Shown: positions 35,381-44,960, numbered from the stretch's first letter. The stretch: DNA of 64,000 nt from Dokdonella immobilis (GCF_900115085.1 NZ_FOVF01000016.1:1-64000), one strand, 5' to 3'. Notes: generated by a model from the letters alone, not told the origin. Numbers and translations are program-made.

Positions 35381-36748
35381 TCACGAATCGAGCAGCACGT
35401 CGAGGAAGGACTCCCGCCAGTCGACGATCGTATGCTGTCGCAGGTGGGCACTCATCGCTTGCCAGCGCCGCCTGCGCTCCTCGATCGGCATCTCGAGCGC
35501 GGCGTGGATCGCGTTCGACGTGTCGTCCGCATCGTATGGATTCACCAGCAATGCATCCGTCAGTTCGCGGGCAGCCCCTGCAAACCGGGACAGCACGAGC
35601 ACGCCGGGGTCCTCGGCGGATTGTGCAGCAACATATTCCTTGGCTACCAGGTTCATGCCGTCGCGCAGCGGTGTGACCAAGCCTACGCGTGCACTGCGAT
35701 AGAAACCGGCCAGATTGGCCTGGTGGAAGCTGCGATTGATGTAGCGGATCGGCATCCAGTCCGGCTCCGCATAGCGGCCATTGATGGCCCCGGCCAGTTG
35801 TTCGAGCCGTGCGCGCAACTCCTGGTATTCGGGGACGTCACCGCGCGTCACCGGCGCGATCTGCATCATTGAAAGCTGGCCGCGGTGTTGCGGGTAGCTA
35901 TCGAGAAAGTGGGCGAACGCCTCGAAGCGTTCGGGCAGGCCTTTCGAATAGTCGAGTCGGTCGACACTGATGGCCAATTCGCGCCCGCTCAGGCTGTCGA
36001 CCAGGCTCCGGTGCGCCTTGCTGGTCCTGGCCAGGTCGGCGTTGCGCGAAATCAGCCCGGGATCGATGCTGATCGGGAACGCCATGCAGCGGAACCGGTG
36101 GCCATCGGAGAGCGAGACCATGCCCGAATCGTCGCAGGTCGCGCCCCACTCGCGTCCGCTGTATTCGCAGAGTGCGCGCTGGTCGGAATCGGTCTGCGTG
36201 CCGACGAGATCATAGGCGCAAAGGGTCTTCAGCAGTGGCCGATGGCCGGGCAGCATCATCAGCACCTCGGGCGATGGAAAGGGCACATGCAGGAAGAAGC
36301 CGATCCGGGCCTTGATGCCGAGGGCGCGCAGTTCCTGGCCGAGCGGGATCAGATGGTAGTCATGCACCCAGATCGTATCGTCGCTGCGCAATTGCGGCGC
36401 CAGCAGTTCGGCGAAGCGGCGGTTCACGGCCCGGTATCCGCTGAGGTTCTCGCGCCTGAAATCGAGCAGGTCGGGGCGATAATGGAGCAGCGGCCAGAGC
36501 GTGCGGTTGGAAAATCCCTGGTAGTAGGTCGAATACTCCGATTCCGAGAGATCGGTCAACGCGTAGTCGATTTCTCCGATGCGTTCGCGCGAGACCCCGG
36601 CCGGCACGTCGGAAACCACGTTGCCACTCCAGCCGAACCAGAGACCACCGTGTTCGTTGAGTGCCGAATTGAGCGCGGAGGCAAGCCCGCCGGCGCGCGT
36701 CTCGCGCGGTTTCGACACGCGATTGGAGACGATGACGAGTCGGGTCAT
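35381..36748 (-). CDS. otsA: Alpha,alpha-trehalose-phosphate synthase (UDP-forming)
   Basis: 455 residues, GT20 family. It transfers glucose from UDP-glucose to glucose-6-phosphate. Diagnostic: LVIVSNRVSKP at the N-terminus, GGLASALNSAL, WVHDYHLIPLGQELR, GFFLHVPFPSPEVL, ISVDRLDYSKGLPERFEAFA, and the late RDGMNLVAKEYVAAQ with VLSRFAGAARELTDALLVNP. It is the last gene of the otsB-GH15-otsA operon, 40 bp after the GH15 gene. Confidence 0.97.
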   Translation of the reverse strand: MTRLVIVSNRVSKPRETRAGGLASALNSALNEHGGLWFGWSGNVVSDVPAGVSRERIGEIDYALTDLSESEYSTYYQGFSNRTLWPLLHYRPDLLDFRRENLSGYRAVNRRFAELLAPQLRSDDTIWVHDYHLIPLGQELRALGIKARIGFFLHVPFPSPEVLMMLPGHRPLLKTLCAYDLVGTQTDSDQRALCEYSGREWGATCDDSGMVSLSDGHRFRCMAFPISIDPGLISRNADLARTSKAHRSLVDSLSGRELAISVDRLDYSKGLPERFEAFAHFLDSYPQHRGQLSMMQIAPVTRGDVPEYQELRARLEQLAGAINGRYAEPDWMPIRYINRSFHQANLAGFYRSARVGLVTPLRDGMNLVAKEYVAAQSAEDPGVLVLSRFAGAARELTDALLVNPYDADDTSNAIHAALEMPIEERRRRWQAMSAHLRQHTIVDWRESFLDVLLDS

Positions 36749-36788
36749 GGCCGGTCGATCCGTCTCTGTACCGGTGGCCTGGCGGCGA

Positions 36789-38576
36789 TCAAAGCAGTTC
36801 CTCCCAGCTTCGGGAAAGTCGCATGGCGGAATTGATCAGGCCGACCATCGAGTAGGTCTGGGGATAGTTTCCCCACAGCTCGCCGGTTTCGGTGGCAATG
36901 TCCTCTGAGAGCAGGCCGAGCGGATTCCGGTGCGCGAGCAGGCCCTCGAACAGTTCGCGTGCCTGTTCGACGCGGCCCGTTGCGGCGAGCGCATCGACGT
37001 ACCAGAAATTGCATACGGTGAAGCTCGTTTCGGGGACGCCGAAGTCGTCCGGCGCGATGTATCGATACAGGCGGCCGCTGCGCGACAGCTCGCGGCCGAT
37101 CGCATCGACGGTGGCCACGTAGCGTGGGTCGTTGGCGGAGACGAAGCCCAGTTCCGAGAGGAGCAGCAGGCTGGCATCGAGGTGCTCGCCGCCGAAGGCA
37201 TCGACGAAGTGTCCGCGTTGCGGGTCGACGCAGCGGGCCAGGATTGTTTCGCGGATCGTCTGCGCGCGCTGGCGCCAGAATTCCGCGCGATCGCCAAGCT
37301 TCAGTTGTGCGGCGATGCGTGCCAGGCGGTCGCAGGTCGCCCAGCACATGGCGCTCGAGTAGGTGTGCACCGCTTCACGACCGCGGAACTCCCAGATGCC
37401 GGCATCAGGCTTGTCGTGGGCCAGCCAGGCCGATTCGCCGGCCGGCTCGAGCCAGTGAAACGCCGCCGCATCGCCGGGACGGGCCAGGCGCCGATCGAAA
37501 AAGAGCTGGGTAACGGCGAGGACAACGCTGCCATGGACGTCGTGCTGGACCTGCCGCCAGGCATCATTGCCGACCCGCACCGGGCCCATGCCACGATAGC
37601 CGGACAGCGCCGTCGCCTCGGACTCGAGCAACTCGCGCTCGAAGTGGATTCCATACACGGGCGTCAGCGCTGTATCCGAGGCGGCCAGGTTGAACAGGTA
37701 GCGCGCGTATTCCTCCATGCTGCGCGTCGCGCCAAGCCGGTTCAGCGCGCGCACGACAAAGGCCGCGTCGCGCAACCAGCAATAGCGGTAGTCCCAGTTG
37801 CGCACGGTGTGCGGCGCTTCGGGAATCGATGTCGTCATCGCCGCAACGATGGCGCCGGTGCCTTCATGCTGGCAAAGCTTGAGGGTGATCGCGGCGCGGA
37901 TCACCGCGTCCTGCCATTCCGCCGGGATCGACAGATAGCGCACCCACTCATGCCAGTATTCAAGTGTCGAACGCGTCATCTGCCCGGCCAGTTGCGCCGG
38001 CTGCTCGGTGACCGGTTCGTCCTGGCCCATGATGAAATGGATCTCCCGGTCGAGCAGGAAGGGGACTTCCTCGAGCAGCATCGGCAGGGAGGCATCCGTG
38101 GTGATGCGCAACACCGTGTCGCCGAGCAGGTAGCGGATATGGTTGGATCCCGAGCTGCGTTCCGGGACCCGCTCGCCATAGCCGCACAACGGTCGCAACC
38201 GGACCCGGATGCGCGGAGAACCTGAGATCGGGCGCAGGCTGCGCACGAAGCCCATGGGATGGAACACCCGGCCGAACTGCTTGTATCGAGGGGCTAGGTC
38301 ACGCACCTCTAGGCAGCTGCCATCCTCGGCGAACAGTCGCGTAGAGAGTACGGCGCTATTGTCGACGTAGGCCTGCGTGCTGCGTGTGTATCCTTCGAGG
38401 CAGACGTCGAACATCCCGGAATCGGCGATCTTCGGTTCGAGCAGGCTGCAGAACGCGGGGTCGCCATCGAACGTGGGGAAGCAGGCCCAGACCATCGCGG
38501 CGCGCTCGTCGATCAGCGCGCTGACGGTGCCATTGCCGACCAGGCCGAGATTGAGATTGCGGTTTTCCGATTTCAT
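36789..38576 (-). CDS. Glycoside hydrolase family 15 protein (glucoamylase/trehalase-like)
   Basis: 595 residues, (alpha/alpha)6 barrel. NLNLGLVGNGTVSALID at the N-terminus, TVRNWDYRYCWLRDAAFVVRALN near residue 265, and SEDIATETGELWGNYPQTYS with the catalytic Glu near 560 are typical of bacterial GH15 enzymes of the TreT/Sga type. Members cut alpha-glucans or trehalose. Its place between otsB and otsA, with a 4-nt overlap to otsB, points to trehalose or glycogen turnover, but the substrate is inferred. There is no signal peptide. The start is the ATG at 38,576. Confidence 0.93.
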   Translation of the reverse strand: MKSENRNLNLGLVGNGTVSALIDERAAMVWACFPTFDGDPAFCSLLEPKIADSGMFDVCLEGYTRSTQAYVDNSAVLSTRLFAEDGSCLEVRDLAPRYKQFGRVFHPMGFVRSLRPISGSPRIRVRLRPLCGYGERVPERSSGSNHIRYLLGDTVLRITTDASLPMLLEEVPFLLDREIHFIMGQDEPVTEQPAQLAGQMTRSTLEYWHEWVRYLSIPAEWQDAVIRAAITLKLCQHEGTGAIVAAMTTSIPEAPHTVRNWDYRYCWLRDAAFVVRALNRLGATRSMEEYARYLFNLAASDTALTPVYGIHFERELLESEATALSGYRGMGPVRVGNDAWRQVQHDVHGSVVLAVTQLFFDRRLARPGDAAAFHWLEPAGESAWLAHDKPDAGIWEFRGREAVHTYSSAMCWATCDRLARIAAQLKLGDRAEFWRQRAQTIRETILARCVDPQRGHFVDAFGGEHLDASLLLLSELGFVSANDPRYVATVDAIGRELSRSGRLYRYIAPDDFGVPETSFTVCNFWYVDALAATGRVEQARELFEGLLAHRNPLGLLSEDIATETGELWGNYPQTYSMVGLINSAMRLSRSWEELL

Positions 38577-39352
38577 GACGGCGTGTTTCCCGGAGTCGTT
38601 TCGAGGCTGACGATCATCCGCCCAAGCCAGCGCCGAACCGCCTTCGGATCGGCCAGCGCAGCGCGTGCCGCGGTAGGCCTCCGGCCTCCGACCACGACGC
38701 TCGAGCCGCCGAGACGATTGACGTACTCGAACGCATGTTCGTCGGTGTAGTCGTCGCCGATAAACCAGGGTTTGCGACCGCGAAACGGGGCAGACTCCAT
38801 CAGTCGCTGCACGGCAGTTCCCTTGTCGATACCGGCCGGTTTCAGCTCGATCACGCAATTACCTTTCTGCAATCCGAACCCGGAGCCGGCGATACGCTGC
38901 AGATCGTAGGCAATCTGTTCGACTTCCTCGCGCCTTTCCGGACGCTTGCGAAAGTGCAGGGCGACCGAAGACCCCTTGTCCTCGACCAGCAGCCCCTCGC
39001 GATCGCCAAGGCGATGAAGCGCATGACGCACGGCGGCATCGACGATCGGCCGGTGGACCGGAAGTTGCGCGCGTTGCCCGTCGGCGGTGCGCCATTCGCC
39101 CCCGTGCAAACCCGCCGCCGCGATTTCCGGGATCCGCACGATGGCATCGAGATCCGCGATGCCGCGTCCGCTGATGATTCCGAGCGCGCCATCGAGCAGG
39201 TGGCGAATGCGCAGCAGCATGCGGCGCAGGCCGTCAGGCAGGCACACGAGCGACGGATCGTCTGCAAATGGAACGAGCGTTCCATCAAGGTCGAACAGCA
39301 GGGCGGCGTTACGTCCCGGCAGGGCGGGCTTGGACAGGGTCTGATCATCCAT
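38573..39352 (-). CDS. otsB: Trehalose-6-phosphate phosphatase
   Basis: 259 residues, HAD superfamily. Motif I is ALLFDLDGTLVPF near residues 18-30, GIISGR marks motif II, and the terminal WFIGDDYTDEHAF near 215 is motif IV; GNCVIELKP is OtsB-specific. It releases trehalose from the OtsA product. It is the first gene of the operon and overlaps the GH15 start by 4 nt (ATGA). Confidence 0.96.
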   Translation of the reverse strand: MDDQTLSKPALPGRNAALLFDLDGTLVPFADDPSLVCLPDGLRRMLLRIRHLLDGALGIISGRGIADLDAIVRIPEIAAAGLHGGEWRTADGQRAQLPVHRPIVDAAVRHALHRLGDREGLLVEDKGSSVALHFRKRPERREEVEQIAYDLQRIAGSGFGLQKGNCVIELKPAGIDKGTAVQRLMESAPFRGRKPWFIGDDYTDEHAFEYVNRLGGSSVVVGGRRPTAARAALADPKAVRRWLGRMIVSLETTPGNTPS

Positions 39353-39606
39353 TGCTGCATTGTTCCGTCAGCGCCCTGAACCTCGAATGGACAGGCCGTG
39401 CACGCGCGCCCGTGTATTGACGAAGGCAGTGACGGCGATCTGATTCTGCGGTCCGATGCAAACGCCCGTCGTTTGAATGGTGTGCCTGTTCGCACCGACA
39501 CAGCGCCCATCATCGCGGCGCGGCGTTCCGGCTTTGGCCGGGTTGAGTTCCCTCGGCGCGAACACCATGTCCCCCGCTGGTGCATCAGGCAATCAGTGAG
39601 GACACC

Positions 39607-40314
39607 TTGTTCGATCCCTCTCGTTTTCCAATAACTGCGCGATGGCCCGCGCGCCATCCCGAGCGCCTGCAGCTGTACAGTTTGAACACGCCGAACGGGG
39701 TGAAGGTGTCGATCATGCTCGAGGAGACCGGACTCGCCTACGAGCCGCATCTGGTCGATTTCGCCATCGGTGATCAACGTTCACCGGAATTCCTGAGCCT
39801 TAATCCAAATGGAAAGATTCCCGCCATCATCGATCCCGACGGACCGTGCGGTGAGCCGTTGGCGCTATTCGAATCCGGAGCGATCCTCGTCTATCTCGCG
39901 GAAAAGACCGGCCAGTTCGTACCTGCCGATTCCGTCAAGCGTTGGGAGACGGTTCAGTGGGTGTTCTTCCAGATGGCCGCTATCGGCCCGATGTTCGGCC
40001 AGCTCGGATTCTTCCACAAGTTCGAGGGGAAGGAGTTCGAGGACAAGCGCCCGCTCGAACGCTACGTGGCCGAAACAAAGCGCCTGCTCGGCCTGCTCGA
40101 CGACCGCCTCGCGACGCGCCAATGGATCATGGGCGACGACTACACGATCGCCGACATCGCCATGATCGGACCGGTGCGAAATCTCATCACCTTCTACGAT
40201 GCACGTGACCTGGTCGGGTTCGATCGATTCGTCCATGTCGGGCGTTGGCTCGAGCGCGCACTGGAAAGGCCGGCGGTGCAGCGCGGCCTGATGATCCCGA
40301 GCCGCAAGGCCTGA
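39607..40314 (+). CDS. Glutathione S-transferase family protein (YghU/YfcG-like)
   Basis: 235 residues. The thioredoxin-like N-domain has LYSLNTPNGVKVSIMLEE, NPNGKIPAIIDPDG and ALFESGAILVYLAEKTG; the C-domain is helical with MGDDYTIADIAMIGPVRN. NPNGKIPA together with ESGAIL is the disulfide-bond reductase (nu-class) pattern. The TTG at 39,607 is chosen because relatives begin (M)FDPSRFPITARWPARHP and a GAGGA ribosome site lies at 39,598-39,602; the GTG at 39,580 is the alternative. It is divergent from otsB. Confidence 0.88.
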   Translation: MFDPSRFPITARWPARHPERLQLYSLNTPNGVKVSIMLEETGLAYEPHLVDFAIGDQRSPEFLSLNPNGKIPAIIDPDGPCGEPLALFESGAILVYLAEKTGQFVPADSVKRWETVQWVFFQMAAIGPMFGQLGFFHKFEGKEFEDKRPLERYVAETKRLLGLLDDRLATRQWIMGDDYTIADIAMIGPVRNLITFYDARDLVGFDRFVHVGRWLERALERPAVQRGLMIPSRKA

Positions 40315-40354
40315 TTCCAGCATCGTCCAATCGAGTTGCGCCGGTAGGCAAGGC

Positions 40355-40897
40355 TCATTGCATTCCCGCTTCGCGAGCCATCGCGACGAGATCGGTGACG
40401 CCGACGTCGATGCCGGCCTGGCTGAGCAGGGTCGTGACCTGCCCGCGGTGGTGGGTCTGGTGGTTGAAGAAGTGTGCGATCAGCAAGCCGAGTTCGTTTT
40501 CGAAGGCCTGGCCGGCCATCGTCGAGTAGCCCAGGCTCGAGGCACAAACGTCGTCGCTCAGCTCCTCGGCGAAATCGATGATGATGGCATCGATGGAGCG
40601 GCGGGCCGCCTCCAGGCTCCCCATGTCGTCATGCAGCGTCTGCCTCAGCGACTCTGGAGCGGCTAGCGATTTCACCGGCACCAGCGAAGGGAAGCGGCGT
40701 GGATGACCGGCGAAGCGCTTCAGCCAGATCGTGTCGGCGACCATGATGTGGTTGAGCGTGCCGAACACCGAACCAAAGAACGCTCCACGGTCCTCGAACA
40801 GCGCCGCCTCGTCGAGCCGTGACGCGGCGGCGTAGATCTTGGCGTTCATCCACTGGTTGTAGCGCGCCATGCGCCTGAAGTAGCTGCTGATCGTCAT
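40355..40897 (-). CDS. DinB family protein
   Basis: 180 residues, a four-helix DinB/DUF664 bundle. The metal-binding histidines are visible in GTLNHIMVADTIWLKRF (His near residue 50) and LIAHFFNHQTHHRGQVTTLL (near 145-155). Many members are thiol-S-transferases or are induced by DNA damage; this one cannot be assigned further. The ATG at 40,897 (MTISSYFRRMARYNQWMN) is the family-like start; the much longer open frame is not coding. Confidence 0.9.
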   Translation of the reverse strand: MTISSYFRRMARYNQWMNAKIYAAASRLDEAALFEDRGAFFGSVFGTLNHIMVADTIWLKRFAGHPRRFPSLVPVKSLAAPESLRQTLHDDMGSLEAARRSIDAIIIDFAEELSDDVCASSLGYSTMAGQAFENELGLLIAHFFNHQTHHRGQVTTLLSQAGIDVGVTDLVAMAREAGMQ

Positions 40898-41150
40898 CGT
40901 GCTCTGCCTGCAAGTCGGGTATGGGGTTCGAGATCGCACTTGCGTGTTTCCGTACACGATGCGCGCAAGGGCCGGTCGCCTTTTCGAGCGACCTCGGAGC
41001 CATTCGTTTCCATTGGATTCATTTTGACACGCGTTGCGGGGTCGCTCGCCAGGCAGGTGTGGAGGGCGGTGAAATTTCGGGGGGCGAAGAGACGACATCC
41101 GACCGCTGTCGACGTCGCCCGCGCGGTCGACGGGTGGTGCTGGCGACAGC

Positions 41151-42467
41151 CTATTGCGGCTGCACGATCTTGCCAGCGCGTACGGTGAAACGGATATGGC
41201 TGGTGTTATGGATGTCGGCGAGCGGGTCGGCGTCGAGGACGACGAGGTCAGCGACCTTGCCGATCTCGAGGGTGCCGTGGGTCTTTCCGCGACCAAGCGC
41301 GATCGCGCCGTTCTGCGTCGCTGCAACGATCGCCTGCATCGGCGTGAAGCCCGCGGCCTCGACCAGCAAGGCCAGTTCCTCGTGGGTGTGCGGCAGTTCG
41401 AAATCGTCGCGCGGTTCGAACCAGTCGGTACCGGTGGTGACGCGCACGCCTGCCTCGCGGGCGAGGCGCGTGGCCTGGGCGCCCCACTCGAACGCGGTCT
41501 CGGTCCAGTCCATCTTCGGCACCCCGGGGTAGGACTGCATGGCCTTGTAGGCATACAGCGTGGCGTCGAGGGTGGTACCGCGCGCGGCCATTTTACGGTA
41601 CAGGGCAAGCAGGCGCGGATGGTCGGGCGCCACCGCTTTCCAAGGTCCTTTGGTGCGCATCTGGTAGTCGCCAGGCACGTCATCGACCGCTTCCCAGACC
41701 AGGTACGGCGCATGCGCGAGCGAGCCAACGCCGGCCTCGACGAGATCGCTCGGTCGTGCCGGAAACACGGTGGCGTGCGCGGTACTCAGCATGCCCTGGC
41801 GGGTCGCTTCGCGAATCAGCCGAGTGGCGAGTTCGGGTGAGAGGTCGCCATAGATCTTGGCATTGGTTGCTCCGCTGCCTTTGGCCTCGGCGATGATCTG
41901 GCGCAGATCGCTTTGTTCGGTAACCACATGCGCCCAGGCGGCCTCGCCGGGTTGGCGATCGGGCGCCAATTCGGCAGTCGGCCCCTGCTTGAAGATGTCG
42001 GGTCCGCCGAACATGGCGCTGAAGACCAGGTTCGGCACCAGCAGCTCGCCACGCCCACCGGCGCGTTCGATTTCGGCCAGGGCGCGGGCGTCGCCCCCGA
42101 GATCACGGACGCCGGTGATTCCGGCCTTGACCGCACGCAGGAGGAAGCGCTCGGCTTCGCGGTGAGCGTCGGGGAATCTGGCAACGTGGACGTGCGTGTC
42201 GATCAGGCCCGGGATCACCCAGGCACCGTCGAGGCCGATCCGGGTCCAGGTTGCGGTGGCTTCCGGCGTAGGCGCCTGCCCCGTTGAATCGATCATGACG
42301 ATGACACCGTCGCGTGCGATCAGCCGTTGTACGGGGTGTTCGGCGGCGCCGGTGCCGTCGATCAGACGGAAATCGACCAGCTCGAGATATTCGGTGGCCA
42401 CGACCGGTGCTGGCGTTGCGACTGCCAGCAGGGTCGCCAGGGATGCCACGACATATGAACCGTTCAC
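41151..42467 (-). CDS. Exported amidohydrolase family protein
   Basis: 438 residues. A signal peptide (SLATLLAVATPAPVVATE) precedes the metal-dependent hydrolase fold: WVIPGLIDTHVHVARFPDA, AKIYGDLSPEL (carbamylated-Lys strand), AHATVF, TTGTDWFEP (Asp ligand), and the C-terminal composite sheet LEIGKVADLVVLDADPL. This is the imidazolonepropionase/prolidase-like subgroup of secreted amidohydrolases; substrate unknown. The start is a GTG. The 250 bp between it and the dinB-like gene hold nothing recognisable. Confidence 0.88.
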   Translation of the reverse strand: MNGSYVVASLATLLAVATPAPVVATEYLELVDFRLIDGTGAAEHPVQRLIARDGVIVMIDSTGQAPTPEATATWTRIGLDGAWVIPGLIDTHVHVARFPDAHREAERFLLRAVKAGITGVRDLGGDARALAEIERAGGRGELLVPNLVFSAMFGGPDIFKQGPTAELAPDRQPGEAAWAHVVTEQSDLRQIIAEAKGSGATNAKIYGDLSPELATRLIREATRQGMLSTAHATVFPARPSDLVEAGVGSLAHAPYLVWEAVDDVPGDYQMRTKGPWKAVAPDHPRLLALYRKMAARGTTLDATLYAYKAMQSYPGVPKMDWTETAFEWGAQATRLAREAGVRVTTGTDWFEPRDDFELPHTHEELALLVEAAGFTPMQAIVAATQNGAIALGRGKTHGTLEIGKVADLVVLDADPLADIHNTSHIRFTVRAGKIVQPQ

Positions 42468-42598
42468 GTGCGCGCTCCAGGATTCGACTGGTTACGAGTC
42501 TTGCGCGGGCCCGGGTGGCGTGCAAGTGGGCCCATGCCGGCACGGGGGCGAAGACCCAGCGAGATGTGTGTGCCATTTGCGGGACACGACACGCGACA

Positions 42599-42994
42599 CT
42601 AGATGCCGGTTTGCAGCATGCTCCAGATCGCGCCACCGGCACCGGCCAACAGCAGGGCCAGGATGGGAAGGAAGCTGACCGAGAAGCCGATCGTGCGCGA
42701 TTTCGGATTGGCCAGATAGGCGCGGAAGTAGAGGATGCGCCCGACCAGGTAGATGGCGATCATGGTGGCGACGAAGTACGCATTCCAATAGGTGGAGGCG
42801 ATCCAGACCGCCGGAATCAGCACGATCAGCATTTCCAGCGTATTCATGTGGATCCGATAGTAGCGCTCGAACATCTCGTGTCCCGTGGTCGCCGGCGCGG
42901 AAACGCCATAACGGCCGCGGGCCGAAGCAACCAGCATGGCAAAGACGATGAACTGGGCAACGGCGAGTATGAGGAGCAGGTTGACTAGGGCCAT
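42599..42994 (-). CDS. MAPEG family membrane protein
   Basis: 131 residues with four membrane segments. FERYYRIHMNTLEMLIVLIP near residue 43 is the MAPEG signature (E.F.R....N..E). These proteins are glutathione-dependent membrane enzymes in eukaryotes; bacterial roles are unclear. A second, more divergent MAPEG gene is at 48,307. It stands alone between the amidohydrolase and hipA. Confidence 0.9.
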   Translation of the reverse strand: MALVNLLLILAVAQFIVFAMLVASARGRYGVSAPATTGHEMFERYYRIHMNTLEMLIVLIPAVWIASTYWNAYFVATMIAIYLVGRILYFRAYLANPKSRTIGFSVSFLPILALLLAGAGGAIWSMLQTGI

Positions 42995-43118
42995 GGATGA
43001 TCTTCCTGATGAAGTTGAGTCGGTTCGGTTGGACGGCGGGCGGCGCTCCGCTACAGGTTAGCGGCAAACACCGCGTCTTGGCGCGTGGACTGATGTTCCG
43101 ACCTCGCCGCGAGCCTCT

Positions 43119-44444
43119 TCAGTGGTCGCTTTGCTGGCGATCGAGGATGCCGAGCCTGAGGTTGGAGCGGATGGTGTCGCCCCAGGCATCGAGGACTCCA
43201 GCCTCGCCGGCGAATTCGTCCCAGCGGCGAACGGCGTCGATCACGTCGGCGAGGATCGCTTCGGCCCGACCGCGTTTCATCGATGCGCCGCGCGCGCATT
43301 CGCGGAAATCCTCGATTCCGAAGTGCTCGCGCTTGCCGTTCATCGACATCTGGTGCATCGATGTCCAGACCCCGGCGGGGTTGTAGCTGTAGGTCACGTC
43401 GAAGGCCGGCGACAGCGACCAGCGTCCGTCCTTGTCCATCAGGAAGGCGATGTTCTTGACGTGGTCGTCCTGGTTGCGGGCGACGATGTTGAAGGCCATG
43501 CGCCGGAACTGCTCTTCGGTGGCCGTCATCGGCAGGCCGAGTTGCCGGATCGCCAGCAGGGCCTGCTCGTAGCTGTATGCGCCGGCCTGGTTGAAATCGT
43601 AGTGGGCGAGGGCGGCCAGTGATTGCATGTGCAGTTTGGCGCCTCCTTCGAGTCGGTCGAAGCGCCGGGTCATGAAGTGGCGGCGGCCATTCTCCTCGAG
43701 CAACCGGCATTCGCTGATGTCGATGCCGGCGGCGCGGGCCATCAGCGAATAGGCGTATTCGATCGCACCATAGCCCTTGGGATCCTCGAGTTCCTTGTCC
43801 TTGTTGCCGCTGACCCCGTCGAACTTGAGGATCCAGTAGCCGAAGCCTGGACCGGCCGCGACCTGGCCGGAACGCACCTCGTCGTTTTCCGGATTCCACG
43901 CGATCACGGCCTTGGCCCGGGCGCCGCCGGCCGAGGTGCCCACGCGCAGGATGTCGCGCAGGGCGTCAGCCTTGTCGTCGTCGGCGAAGGAACGATGCAG
44001 GCGGTCGCGCTGGGTCAGCACATCGGAGGCGAGTTCGACGAGGGCATCGATCTGCACCTTCCGCGAGGTTCTCGCCCTTGGGCCGCTGGCCGGCGCGAAT
44101 TCCAGCGCACCCATGCCGCGCGCGCCGATGTAGCAGAGTCGCTCGACCGCATCGAAGCTTTCCGGCGTGCGTCCCTGGGTCGCCAGCCAGGCATCGATCA
44201 GCGCGTTGCCGAAGCGATCGGGCAGGGAGTCGGCGAGCAGGCCCGGAAGACCATGGAACGAGATTCGGGCAAGATGCGGAAACGTATACACCAGCTCGGA
44301 CAATGGCATCATCAGCGGCGCAATTTCGATGCCGCTGCGGGTGAAGCCCGGGGTGTACTGGAACGCGGCCGTGGCCTCGGGACCGTCGACCGACACTGCA
44401 CCGATCGATCGACCCCACAGCCTGACCTCGGCGACTGTCGTCAT
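43119..44444 (-). CDS. hipA: HipA family toxin kinase
   Basis: 441 residues. The N-terminal coupling domain is followed by the Ser/Thr kinase-like fold: GTSAGGARAKAVIAW (ATP-loop), HFMTRRFDRLEGG, NIVARNQDDHVKNIAFL with catalytic Asp, Asp/His and Asn, and LSPAFDVTYS (the metal-binding DxS/T of this family). In E. coli, HipA phosphorylates GltX to trigger persistence; the host gltX is in this window at 15,039, though the target of this branch is unknown. It starts 4 nt inside the end of the antitoxin gene (ATGA). GGARAK is slightly off the usual GGARPK. Confidence 0.93.
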   Translation of the reverse strand: MTTVAEVRLWGRSIGAVSVDGPEATAAFQYTPGFTRSGIEIAPLMMPLSELVYTFPHLARISFHGLPGLLADSLPDRFGNALIDAWLATQGRTPESFDAVERLCYIGARGMGALEFAPASGPRARTSRKVQIDALVELASDVLTQRDRLHRSFADDDKADALRDILRVGTSAGGARAKAVIAWNPENDEVRSGQVAAGPGFGYWILKFDGVSGNKDKELEDPKGYGAIEYAYSLMARAAGIDISECRLLEENGRRHFMTRRFDRLEGGAKLHMQSLAALAHYDFNQAGAYSYEQALLAIRQLGLPMTATEEQFRRMAFNIVARNQDDHVKNIAFLMDKDGRWSLSPAFDVTYSYNPAGVWTSMHQMSMNGKREHFGIEDFRECARGASMKRGRAEAILADVIDAVRRWDEFAGEAGVLDAWGDTIRSNLRLGILDRQQSDH

Positions 44445-44791
44445 CGCTCGTCATTCCATGACCAGCTCTTGCCGGGGTTCGGGGTTTCACGTGCCGAGGA
44501 AGCGCGCTGACGCTGCCGGCCCTGCAGCTTGAGCTGGTCGAGCGGACTCGGCGGGGCAGCGGGAATCAGCGCATCGAGGCCAGGCAGCAGCTCCAGGGCG
44601 CGCAGGATGCGGATGAAGTTGGAGAGCTGGGTGGATTCGCCAGCCTCGAGCCGCTCGATCGTGCGTTTGGAGACACCCGCAGCGGTTGCCAGATCGGCCT
44701 GGGTCAGGTTGCGGTCAAGTCGGTGACGGCTGATTCGCTCTCCGATCGATTCGAGAACACGGGAATCCGACAGGCTCGCGGTGAAGGACAT
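44441..44791 (-). CDS. hipB: XRE-type antitoxin, HipB-like
   Basis: 116 residues. An N-terminal helix-turn-helix covers about residues 16-70 (RISRHRLDRNLTQADLATAA and GVSKRTIERLEAGES), followed by a helical segment and a Gln/Arg-rich tail (KLQGRQRQRAS) that may contact HipA. A textbook ribosome site, AGGAGGTGA, lies just before the ATG at 44,791, stronger than for hipA and as expected for excess antitoxin. It probably binds the inverted repeats upstream to repress the operon. Confidence 0.9.
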   Translation of the reverse strand: MSFTASLSDSRVLESIGERISRHRLDRNLTQADLATAAGVSKRTIERLEAGESTQLSNFIRILRALELLPGLDALIPAAPPSPLDQLKLQGRQRQRASSARETPNPGKSWSWNDER

Positions 44792-44805
44792 GAGTCACCT
44801 CCTGG

Positions 44806-44960
44806 GACAGAGCAATGGGCGGAATCATCGGAATTCGCCCATGGTGACGATTTATACACCTCTTATCCCGCCATGGCAATTCGTAGAAAGCGACGAATAA
44901 CATGGTTAAAGTCACATTTAGTAGCCAAAGATGGCGAAATATGTCGAAATAATTGGTGGT
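44806..44960. promoter_or_regulatory. Likely hipBA promoter/operator with inverted repeats
   Basis: The spacer upstream of hipB is markedly AT-rich against its surroundings. Two inverted repeats stand out: ATGGGCG (44,814-44,820) with CGCCCAT (44,836-44,842), and ATTCGT (44,879-44,884) with ACGAAT (44,893-44,898). A direct pair CGAAAT lies near 44,935-44,950. These are candidate HipB operators; the E. coli TATCC-N8-GGATA box is not present. Confidence 0.5.
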
